DNA of 64,000 bases from Steromphala cineraria (lineage: Eukaryota > Mollusca > Gastropoda > Trochida > Trochidae), in the NCBI GenBank assembly GCA_916613615.1, contig OU744731.1:60603880-60667879 (forward strand), written 5' to 3'. The first letter of the stretch is position 1, and each line of letters begins with the position of its first letter. The notes beneath the pieces were generated by a model. The model saw only the letters and a list, made by a program, of their open reading frames with translations. It had not been told where the DNA came from and made no database searches. The translations under genes and the position numbers were made by a program. Below, one piece after another: positions 49,601 through 61,600 of the stretch.

Positions 49601-52600
49601 CGCATTGGCTTCAAGTTCTACGAGGCAGCCGCCTTCTCCTGGCCTCAGACAACTCCACGGTCGTTTGGACTATCAAGAACCAAGGAACGACAGGCTCTCC
49701 TCAGCTCCTAGAACAGGCCTTCGAGCTCTTCCATCTTCTGGACGAGAATCAAATCTTCGTCAGAGCTCAACACATTCCAGGCTGCAGGAACGTCCTCGCG
49801 GACGCCCTGTCCAGACCAGACAAGCCGTCACCAACAGAGTGGATGTTGAACCCGGAAGCCTTCGCCCTCATCGCCGCTCAGGTCCACCGTCCTCTCCTCG
49901 ACCTGTTTGCCACGAAGCAGAACCATCAGCTTCCGGTGTACGTCTCGCCTCTCCCCGATCCAGCAGCTTGGGCCGTCGACGCCATGTCCTTGTCGTGGGA
50001 GAATCTGGACGCATACGCTTTTCCGCCTCCGATTCTCCTGACCAAAGTCGTCGCCAAGATCAGGGACACACTTCACCTCAGACTGACTTTGGTCGCGCCC
50101 TACTGGCCGGCGAGAGGCTGGTTCCCCGATCTTCTTCTTCTCGCCGAAAAAGATCCGCTCCCCCTTCCAAAGTGGCCAAACCTGCTTCGTCACCCTCTCA
50201 GTCGGCAGCTTCACCCAGACCCCGAGAGGTACGCTCTGCAAGTATGGACCATCTTCAGAGATCACTCCGGGCCAAGGGTTACTCAGGTCGAGTAGCCAGC
50301 GCCATCTCAAGAGCCCATAGGCAATCCACGAGGTCGCTGTACGATGACAAGTGGCTGTCATTCGAGAACTTCTGCAAGGACGCAGGCCGGGATCCTTTGT
50401 CTGTGGACCCCCAGTTTGTGGCCAACTTCCTCCTTCACCTCCGCCAGAAACGTCACCTGAAGGGTGGAACTATATCTACGTACCTGTCGGCGCTCAACTC
50501 TGTCCTCGCCGTTAAATCAGACAGGAAGTTCTCCAAGGTTCCCGAGCTGGTCGCTCTCCTCAAGTCGTTCAAGCTGGAGGACCAGAAACTCAAGTTCAGA
50601 CCTCCAGCTTGGGACCTCAACGTCGTCCTCAGATATCTGCGAGGAGCTCCCTTCGAACCCTTGTCAGAAGCCTCTTTTCAAGACCTCTCCAGGAAAACAG
50701 CCTTCCTCCTGTCCTTTGCTACGGCCGCTAGAGTGAGTGAACTGCACGCACTGGACGTCACCAGAGTGCGGTTTGAGCAGTCTAGGAAGGGTTCAGTTCA
50801 CCTCGGCCTCTTGTGGAACTTTGTTGCCAAGAACCAGCTCCCTGGACAACCGGGCAGGACGTTCACCATCCCTCCCCTCTCCAAGATCGTGTCGTCCTCT
50901 GATGCGGAAGAACTCGCTTTATGTCCTGTACGTGCCCTTCGGGAGTACATCGACCGCTCTGCGCCCAAGAGAGGCACCAGGAAGAGACTCTTCATCCCCT
51001 TTTCACCATCTGCCAAGGGAGAAGTCACCAGAAACACCCTCTCGCTGTGGCTCCGGACCGTCATCCTAGCAGCATATGACGCAGCCGGCTTGCCTCACCC
51101 TGTCGCCAGCAACCCCACGAGATCCGGGCACTTGCATCCACCATGGCTTTACATCGCAACTGCTCAGTTCCAGCCATCATGGAAGGATGTTTCTGGCGCT
51201 CTACGACGGTCTTCGCATCCCACTACCTCCGAGACCTCGCTGTGGAAGACGTGCAAGGCCTGCAGACCTTTGGACCGTTGGTGGTAGCCAAACAGCTAGC
51301 TGCCCCAACGTCTCTTTAGGGTAAGCTGAAAACTCATCTACTTCGTTACTTCTCACCCTGCACCTGTTGAGTTGTTTCGTTGTTGGCGACTTCGTGGGGT
51401 TCACCGCTTGCTTCTCTGTGCAGTTCGCTTCGGTCGTTCCCACTCCGGGAGGATGTTTGATGGATGCTTTTCTGCCTTGATGACTCGTCCTCCCTCCTCC
51501 CTACTGTCGGATCAGTGGCATATACTAAGTTAGGTAGGTTAAAAATTTATAAAAATCTAAATATTTTAGATATTTAAATACCTACCTAACTTAGTAGGAA
51601 TTACTCCCGCCCGGCCTCCCCTTCGGACTTCATTGGACGTCTCTTACAAGACTTCGTTTCCAGAAAGTATGATACGAATTTTACCCAGGATTCCGGTTTC
51701 CCGCTCATGCGCAGTGGGCTGGGGGCAGCCCATCCGGTAAGCACGATGAATTTCGCGGTAAACCTCTGTCTCTCGTGAGAAAGGTGAGTGGCATATACTA
51801 AGTTAGGTAGGTATTTAAATATCTAAAATATTTAGATTTTAATAATTTTATAACTAGAGGTGTAATGATACAGGTGGGTTGCGATACAATATGTATCCCG
51901 ATATTGGGGTCTCAAAATATTTGGATCAATTAATTTTATGCAAGAATTTAACTTTACCTGGTTTGATGTTAACTTCCCAGTATTAGGAATAAGGTTCTTG
52001 TGTGCATAAAAAATATCTTTAAATCACTAACTCAGTTTTCAGCATATACATTGAGAAATACCTCAAAAGACTGTCATTTTAATTCTAGGTGGACAAGATA
52101 ATTGACCAGTTACAAGGCTGCATCTCCAACTACGACCTGGTCAGTCTAAAGGATTACTGGGTCTATCTCAATCACCGGCTCTTTGCTAGGCTCGAACAGC
52201 GATACATGACGAGCGTAAGAAAGCTGGAAGTGGGTCTCCTCAAACTCTATATCATCAATGCCGCACAGACTAATAAAGCAGACAAAGTCAGCGAGTTCTT
52301 CGAAAGGATGACACCAGAGCTTCAAAATCAACCAGAATTCAGGGATTGGTTTGGTAGGTTTATTCTTCTACATAGTCAAAAGATATAACATTTAACAGTA
52401 CAACAAATGTTATGGATAACAACTTCTTTATTGATTTCTCATGACGTTTCTGGGCCAATTCTTGCCCCTTCATGTATAGGCTGCGTTTGGACTCACCGTT
52501 GGAAAAAAATCAAAATAACCAGTTCGATTCTTGAGAGAGTTACTGTGGTTGGACGAAGCGTTGAAAAACAATCAAATAGAGAGAGAGTTAATATTTTAAG

Positions 52601-55600
52601 ACTTTTATTCCTCAAAACTAGGCCAATTTTAGTCGGACTGATCCCAACTTTCTAGAAATGACTATTGACATAACTGGACTGATCTCAACCATGATGAAAG
52701 TCTATTGCATCCTACCTTCGAGACAACAATAGATTTGCTGATTGCAAGCAGTGTTAAGTTTTTCCAATCGGAAACAATCTGATGGCAACGATTATACTAG
52801 TCACGTCATGGCGTGGATACTTGCTGTTTGGATAGACAGACAGATAATTTTATTTACATCTCACTCGCAAAACAGTATACAGGATGCGTAAAAATAAATA
52901 CATTAAAAATACACGACCAATCGCTTAGCGATTTATGAGAGATGGTTACAATACATAAAAGTACATTAGTATATAATAAAGTTATAAGTAAAGGATATTA
53001 ACCTGTCCCTAGGGTTTTATTGAAATGCAAACATGAGGGGTGAGTGGAAACCCGTGGGCCGTAGGTCCTAGGGTTTCCCCGACCCCGAATGTTTACATTT
53101 CAATAAAACCCGAGGAACAGGTTGATATCTGTCATATAAAGCGAAGGACAGGACGAAAAACTCGGTTAAAATATTGAAATATATAATAACACTGACAGTA
53201 TCTCACAAACGCAGCCAATCCTTGCAAGTTGTCTGTTTTACAGCAGCTCTTCGCGAAAGACTTTAAATATACACTTTGCATACGATTTTAGAATCAAATT
53301 TAATATATATATTAACATTATGTATATAAAAATTACAGTGTCAGTGATGACACAACAAAATGAACATTTGCTGACAACAAGCCTCGGTAGCTCAGGCGGT
53401 AAGAGCGCTGTTTAACAACATAGAGGTTACGGGTTCGAATCCTGCTTGAAACGTTAAATCAGAATTTGTTAAAAGTTCAAATTTTACAAATCCATTTGTT
53501 TGTTTCGTAATGTTTCCAAGTTATGAGTCTTGTATAAAATATAAAATATATATAAAAGTAGAGTAAAAATAAAAATTATTCTAGAATGTCCCTGGGATAT
53601 TCTAGAATATCCCGATGAGAAGCGATGTAACATTGAAAGCAGGTTTACCCGAGAAAAGAATTACATCCAAAATGACAAAACAAAATGTAAAAACATGCAT
53701 GTAAGAGATATAAGTGGTGTAAAAAGTTATTTGTTTGGAGCTGATATATTGATGTAGAACCTACCTCAACACTTCTCAACTAACCCCAACTTGCTAAAAG
53801 TTCCATAATTTTAAAATTATGTTGACCCTGTTGATTCTGAAACTATTTTTGTTTTGCAGCTTTCCCCTTTGTTGTGAACCCCCAAGACAACCCGACATTT
53901 GCGATGTACTTCACGAAGCAATGGCAGGACACTCTCATCCTGTCCCTCCACAACTTCCTCAGCGTCATCCTCCAGGCCATGCATATCCTTTACAATCTGG
54001 AAGAAGCAGACGGACAGTGAAACAGTATAATCTTTGGTTAAAGTTCACATAACCACAAACATATTTCACTATTTTCTTTGGAATATATGAAAGTCTGATT
54101 ACAATATTGTATAGTGCGTCAAAGGTAGGTACTCAAATATGTTCAGTTTGGTAATGAAAGCTGTTTTTGAAAGCCACTTTTGATGGGCCGCTTAGACCTA
54201 TCTGGCCACAAACCAGTGAATGCATGACTGATCACACCCCCTTTTTGTGACGTCATAAACAGAATCAGCCTAGTTATCTATACATCTATCGTAGCAATAC
54301 CACAGAAAAAACCCTGATAATTAAAGATTTTCAGAAAATGTTTTCCTCTCAGTTAGATAAATCATTTGTCGATGTAACATTACTAAGCAGTTGGTGTAAA
54401 AAGATATCTACATCAATGGTAATTAAACAATTATTTAGGCAGCATTTCAGTTGAAATAATGATGCGTTACTCTTTATTACATACCCATGTAATCTTACGA
54501 TAGTAATACGTAATGAAATACATCGAATTCCGTATTGCACTCCTCATTCCGTATTGCACTCCGTATTGCACTTCTCACGGAACTACTTTCTTAGTGAGGT
54601 AGGTGTCATGTCAGCTATTTATAGAAATTTACGCACAAATTTTGATTCAGACATTCCTGATTGTTTATATCAGGATAAATTTACATTGCTCACATTTATA
54701 GATAGAAATATTAACAAATTTATTTAAATTACACTTCGCGTATCGCAACGAAAATATCAATCTCAAAAACTAAATCGACAAAACCGTCAAGAAAACAACA
54801 AGTGTAATCACGAAGTTTGCAAATTACCTGAGGGAAAACAATGAAGGGCGAAGAGTTTAGGTATCCCGGTTCCGGATCTTGTGATTCACATCGCACAAAA
54901 CCGGTGTCATTTTCAGTGACAACGTTTCAATGGGGTCAAATTAGCCTATGACTTCTGGTCTACTCAGCGACAGCAACATCGTTTAATATCACGGTAACTA
55001 CAACTTTACCTCACAAAGTCAATGCAATGAATGTCCCTCGGTCCTGTCCTTCCAAAACGTAGATTGATTCATTGATAGCAGTGTATAAAATAGATTGGAA
55101 ACCTAGCCTGTCCTGAAAATAATTGGTCAATTCATTAAGGGAAAATAAAGGAAATTTTTGAAAAGTTACCAGTCCTGACCAAAAAGTAACCAGTCCTGAA
55201 AAAAAATAGCCAGTCAAGGACTGACGGACGGGCTATATTTTACACACTGTTGATAGTGATTCAGATTCTGAGTTAGTCCTGTCATTTCAGCTCGTTGAAC
55301 TTTTCTGTAACGTCATCTCTCCATGTTCACGTTTGAATACGTTGTGACCGAACTTTGCCGAATGTCAACGAATTATGTTTCAAGTTATGAATGTTTATAT
55401 TGTATTCGAATGAAATGTTGATATACGTGCAAGTGGTATGCAAGTGAAATTTATAGCATCTTGCGTCAGTTTTTTCCCCAAATATTCATAACAGTTTTGT
55501 ATGCACTCTATTTCCATGTGACGTCATAGGTGGAGGAATGTGATGACATAATATTTCGTGAAAGGGTTGGCGGAGTAATTAATTAGGTCAAGACAACATG

Positions 55601-58600
55601 TAAACATTCTTCCGTGAACGGATTTGTTTGAAGTAAAATAAACGAAAAAAGGGTATGTAATAAATATAGAACGTCATTCTAGTGCATTTTTAGCTCACCT
55701 TTACAAAGTAAATGTGAGCTTATGTCATGGCGCTTCGTCCGTCGTCCGTCTGTCTGTCCGTCCGTCCGTCCGTCCGTCCGTCTGTCCGTCCGTAAACTTT
55801 CAGGAAAAAGACTACTCCTCCTAAACGAATCCAGATATCATTCTGAAATTGTAGTATGTTATACCCATGGTGATTCCTCACAGAAAGGTAGACGTTTCAG
55901 TTTTGAGAATCCAAGATGGCCGCCATGGCAGCCATATTAAATTTTCAATTAGATTTCAGGAAAAAGACTACTTCTCCTAAACGAATGCAGATATCATTCT
56001 GAAATTTTAGTATGTTATACCCATGGTGATTCCTCACAGAAAGGTAGACGTTTCAGTTTTGAGAATACAAGATGGCCGCCATGGCAGCCATATTGAATTT
56101 TCAATTAGATTTCAGGAAAAAGACTACTCCTCCTAAACGAATCCAGATATCATTCTGAAATTGTAGTATGTTATACCCATGGTGATTCCTCACAGAAAGG
56201 TAGACGTTTCAGTTTTGAGAATATAAGATGGCCGCCATGGCAGCCATATTGAATTTTCAATTAGATTTTACGAAAAAGACTACTCCTCCTAAACGAATGC
56301 AGATATCATTCTGAAATTGTAGTATGTTATACCAATGGTGATTCCTCACAGAAAGGTAGACGTTTCAGTTTTGAGAATCCAAGATGGCCGCCATGGCAGC
56401 CATATTGAATTTTCAATTAGATTTCATGAAAAGACTACTCTTTCTAAACCAATCTAGATATCATTCTGAAATTGTAGTATGTTATACCTATGGTGATTCC
56501 TCACAGAAAGGTTGACGTTTCAGTTTTGAGAATCCAAGATGGCCGTCATGGCAGCCATATTGAATTTTCAATTAGATTTCATGAAAATGACTACTTCTCC
56601 TAAACCAATCTAGATATCATTTTCATATTGTAGTATGTTATACCTATAGTGATTAATCCAACAAAGGTAGCCGTTTCAGTTTTGAGAATCCAAGATGGCC
56701 GCGATAGCAGCCATATTGACTTTTCAGCTGCAGATGACACATCATTATTACTAAATTTTAAGCTTTTATCAAGTGATCACTCGCACTATATAAATTCACT
56801 AATTTGAACTTACTAATAATATTATCTTGAATATGAAATATTTAAGATTGTCATGCAAGTTGTTCTATATTTTTAAGTGTTTCTAAAACATTAAGATGAA
56901 AGACAAACATAATTAATTAATTTGTTTAAAATATTTATGGCTGCATAAACTAGCTGCAAAAACCCAATGACATTAAACATCATGTTGAATTTTAAACAAT
57001 GGTATCTCCCTTATATTCCTTTAAATACCACACAAAAGGGGTCAACCAGAGTTCAGATATTCCTATGCTTTTCTAATACACATCCCAATACAGGCTGCTA
57101 GCATCACAGTCTCAGCTGCTAGTCTGTTGCATAATCAACCTGACCTGATATGGTAGAGCATTATGCTATATGGCCATGTGTATGCAATAAGAGTTATGGA
57201 AATTAGACTTGTATTCTCATGACAGTGATATGTTCTTTTTAAGAATAACAACTTACACAAAACTTGTCAACAATAAGCTTTGTGTTTAGCAATCTACATG
57301 ATAAGTTGATGTGGAAAGAGTTATTTTGCATCAGGTTCCAGTTCCTGTGTTTTACTCATATTTGTACCATTTCTATATCTAACAGAAGTTCTTCTTGACA
57401 CAAAATCAATTTAGGACATAAGCTAACTATATTTTGTGAAATTATATATATTTTTCACAACAATTCATGTTCTCTCATGTCAAGTCTTTTAATACCACAC
57501 ATAAGGGCTTAGCCAGAGTTCAGGTTTACATGCTCAGCACACTAGGATGCTTCTCCAAATATACGTACACAAAGCCAAATACACAAATGGCTACACTCTC
57601 CTTAAGGATCTGGGGCTAGCAGCCCTGCCTGCTTGTATATTGCATAGTAATCATGACCTAATTGATAAATACAACATAATGGACTTTATGGAAAGTATAT
57701 AAATTGTCTTTATGAAAAGTATACTTGTATTCTATTAAAAGTAATACTTTTTACAAATAACAATTTAAACAAGTCAAGAATCAGCTTTTGTGTACAACAA
57801 TCTGCACGATGAGTTAATATTAACAAGTCAAGAATCTGCTTTAATGTACTGTAATCTACATGATAAATTAATAATAGAGGTATTTTGTATAAGGTTCCAG
57901 TTCCAATACCATGTGTTTGATAAATACCTGTAAAACTAAATGATAATTGTATCATGCTGAAGGGGTTCTGGGAACAACATGTCATCATAGAAGTCATTAT
58001 TTTTCAATTAGATTTCAGGCCAAGTACTACTCCTATTAAATCAATTTAGATATCATTCTGAAAAGTGAGTATTTTTTTATATAGTGATTCCTGACAAAGA
58101 CGCATTTATTTTATGATCAAGAATCCAAGATGGTCAATATGTCAATTATATTGAATTTTCAATTAGATTTCATGAAATTCATTGAAAAGAATACATTTCC
58201 TGATCAATCAAATCAATGTCATTATATTTGTATTGATACGCTTGTTGTAATATTTATCAACACTATAATAGTATAAATACAGTTACAAAAAAATGTATGA
58301 ATCATCTTTATCTGCGAACAGCCTGAAGCATGACTGTTTTAATAAATCCTTTTTAATAAAACATAAAATGATAAAAGTTGTTCACTCCATCAGTGGGTTA
58401 CATAATTCCTGACACTTCATATATGGCAAATAACATAGCCAGTGAGGGATAAATATACATTTTTTAATCATCTATATCTGATTACGGTCTGAACAATGAT
58501 TATCTAGATAATTATAATGATCATTCAATTCAAACAAATCCTTTTCAAAAGCATTTAAAATGATTAAATTTGTTCACTCCCAACACTAACTGTTAGGTTT

Positions 58601-61600
58601 TTTACTCCTTTGTTCCCATGCAATTAATTTATTCCAAATTGAAAATTTTGGTTAATGAATAACAAATTATCTTTTATTTTTTTTGATATGCTAATAAAAG
58701 ATATCATTTAATATTCATCTTCAAAACTAATTGAACAGCTGTCTGAACAATTCTTTTTTTACAAAGTCTTTCTCACCAATTCTCTCTGTTAGTTAAGATA
58801 CTTCAATAAACATATTACTGAGTTGACCTCCAGATTATTTCCATTACAAACCTCTCTTCTACCCCCACCCCTTCTATCCCCCCTTTCCCACCTCCCTTTT
58901 TTTTCTCCTGTCCTTCCATTGCAAACCTCTCTTCTATCCTCCCCAACCACCCTCCCCCCCCCCCCCCCCCCCTTTCCCCTCCTATCCTTCCAGCCCCTCT
59001 CCTGCAACTCTCCTCTAAAGAGTATCTGTATTGCATATTGAAATGAGGGGAGAACACTCACTATATGGAATAACAGTAACTTACATAAGAGGATAAGTTA
59101 CATAAGCTACATGCAGGTGCAAGAGGTCATCATAGGTCATCATATCTAGTAATTAGCATAAACCCCCAAGTTGCTAGCCTATTCTGACCAATCAGATTGC
59201 ACTAACATATGTCAAGATTTAAGATATTCAGAAATCTTCAGTTAGAATTACATGAGACATATCACTAGCTGAATTTGTGATTTGTGTCAGAGGGATATAT
59301 TCCAAATGTTTATGTGCATCATCTTTTTAGTTCTTTGGAAGTTGAGAGTGTGACTAAATGAATACTCCTAAACCAATCAAGATATCATAATGAAATTAAT
59401 ACAGATGCCCACATAAAAGTAGCATTTTGAAGATTAAAAAGTCCAAGATAGTCACCAATTCAGCCATAGATATACAACAAAGTTATACAAAAACCTACTG
59501 CTTGTTAACAAATCATGATTATATCATTCTTGTATTAATGTTTGTTCAAGCTCTAGTGGTTTCCAACAGAAGAATAGCATTTTAAAAGATAAAAAAATCA
59601 TGATGGCAGCCATAATCAATTATCATATAAAAGATGGTTACACAAACCATTTTACCGCATCATTCATTTTAAGGTGAGCTTCTGTACCCTCGGTACTTTT
59701 ATTTCGTTTGTATTGAACTCGTAGATGTCACAAAGAGCAAAGAAACAACTCGTTCTGCGAACTCGTTGTTTCTTTGCTCTTTGTGACATCTACTCGTTCA
59801 ATACAAACGAAAAAATGCACTAGAATGACGTTCTATATATGAATAGTCTGGTATGTCACATCCACGCAAGTTTTATGGCCCCTCACCCAGGTGGATTTTT
59901 CACAGTCGATAATAACGCTGTCTTAATGAAAGGCTAATTAAGGGTGTTTATTGGACAAATTAACAAAAATCAAGTCCAGTTTTTATTTTGTTGAAAAATA
60001 TTTGAACAAAAATCGAGAAGTGGTAAAGTCGAGGTTAGTGGATGTTTAAGGAGAAACATGCAGTCTATATTTGCATTATTTACTTTTACATGGTTCTTAC
60101 AGGTCATGGAAACCTGAAAACATTTTGGAAAATTTAAATTGTATCTCCAGGCCTTGAAAGGTCTGGAAAATGGAAATGTATTTATGAAGTGATGGAAAAG
60201 TAATTGATTTTGAATTTCTTGTGAAATACCTGTTACCGTATTCGTCCTAATAAGCGCCCCCTCCCTAATAAGCGCCTACTATTACAAATTTCCATATAAC
60301 AGAGCGGACCTAGTAGGTAGATGTAACATAATTTTGGAAGTAAATATACAGCTAGTTTTAACCAGTTTGAATAGCACAGTATTAAGTCTAGTTTAACCCT
60401 TGACAAGCCAACCTGTTCCGACCCTGCTGGGGTTTGAGCATGAGTTCCGCAGGATGAAGATGCTGCAGGAGGAGAATGACATGCTGCGGAAGAAGGTCAT
60501 GGTTATGGGTCAGCAGGCGGAGCTCGAACAGCAGAGAGAGAAGGAGGCCTCGTCGGAACTCAAGGCATCAACGTCTGATCTCATTTATGATTTTTCTGGA
60601 CTCTCAGAGTAAGTCAGATTTGGTTTACCATGAATAAGTTCTGAGTTGGAAGAACGTTTGATTTGATTTAAACATATTTCATTCAGTGAAAAAAAAGGGA
60701 TTATTAGGAACGAGTTATCCAACTTAGGTAACCTTCTCCCAAGGGAGAATGTTTACTCATCAACTTTTAGAGAACAGCTAGGACACTCAGAGAGTCAAGG
60801 AAGCAACATTTCCTGCTTTTCATGGATACCCAGGGGAAGAACGTTTGCTCATCACCTGCCTCGAATTGAAAAAGAGCAATATTTATTTGTTTTAAAAAGG
60901 CTCTCAAATACTATGGTTATTCTTATTAATGGGTATCAACTTTAACTCCTTCATGGGTTGAATCTGGTTCAAAGAGGGGTCAGAGACCCGCCAAACGTAA
61001 ACACAACAAGATTTTGGCGGGTCTCCAACCCCCTCTAAGTTTCTACTTTTTCGCAGTAACAGTTAGACCCGGCGGAATCATTTAGTTGATCTGTAAACCT
61101 ATCTCTAATCCTTCAAGACTTCCGTGGAGAAATTATTGTAAATTTGTTTCAGTGACACAACTATCCAGGAGAAGCAACAGAAAACCCGTCGATTTCCTCT
61201 CAATCTCTCCTCACCTCTCATTGGTCGACGAAGAACTGATCCTCCGCCTCCTAAACACGATCCAAAACATGATCCAAAACACGATACAAAACTGGTCAGA
61301 CCCCCATCGCGGACAAGCCAGACCCAGCCAATCAACGTCGTCAAACAATCAACCCGAAGGTCCACACAGGGGGCAGGTCAACCTCAGGTCGGAGGTCAAT
61401 CAGTCCCGACCTCTGTTGTCACGGTAACCCAGGAAGCGTCTGCCAATCAGAAAGCAAGAGCAACCACTGTTGAGTATGAGAAGCAAAGGAAAGAGCTGTT
61501 GAGTATGGATCCAAGAAAAACTGCTGAAAAGGTATTGGATTTTATTTGAATGTTTGGAACACGAATCATGAGTGAGTGAGTGAGTTAGTGCTTAGGCAAT

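Larger units (their letters stand above)
45449..51840 (+). mobile_element. DIRS-type tyrosine-recombinase retrotransposon, 6.4 kb
   Basis: The left terminal repeat (45449-about 45612) is the inverse of the right one (about 51668-51840). Both contain GGTTTACCGCGAAATTCATC or its complement, a TGCGCAGTGGGCTGGG segment and the ACTAAGTTAGGTAGG end. Upstream of the right repeat, 51516-51597 is complementary to both extreme ends joined tip to tip: the internal complementary region diagnostic of DIRS elements. Order: gag-like frame, RT/RNase H, then an overlapping tyrosine recombinase. RT and recombinase are each frameshifted, so this copy is probably dead. No target duplication, as expected. Confidence 0.9.
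55664..59838. mobile_element. Palindromic element split by copy B
   Basis: TATAGAACGTCATTCTAGTG plus CATTTTT at 55666-55691 faces its complement at 59811-59838. The larger copy B lies between them. The right part also contains a long palindrome at 59702-59812. The simplest reading is a fold-back element into which copy B was inserted. Confidence 0.5.

Noticed and set aside
48879..50243. N-terminal half of the 802-residue frame that ends in the recombinase
   Set aside because: It lies antiphase over the RT/RNase H coding region and is Arg/Ser/Pro-rich, as expected from an alternative frame of GC-rich coding DNA. Only the part after 50244 shows recombinase motifs.
53381..53452. Functional tRNA gene
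   Set aside because: A and B boxes are present but the acceptor arms do not pair, and a related copy with a shared tail indicates a SINE.
58815..59061. Open frames over the poly-C/poly-G tract (Gly- or Pro-rich peptides)
   Set aside because: Low-complexity sequence within copy B; the same tract lies in copy A at about 10760-10800 with other flanking indels.
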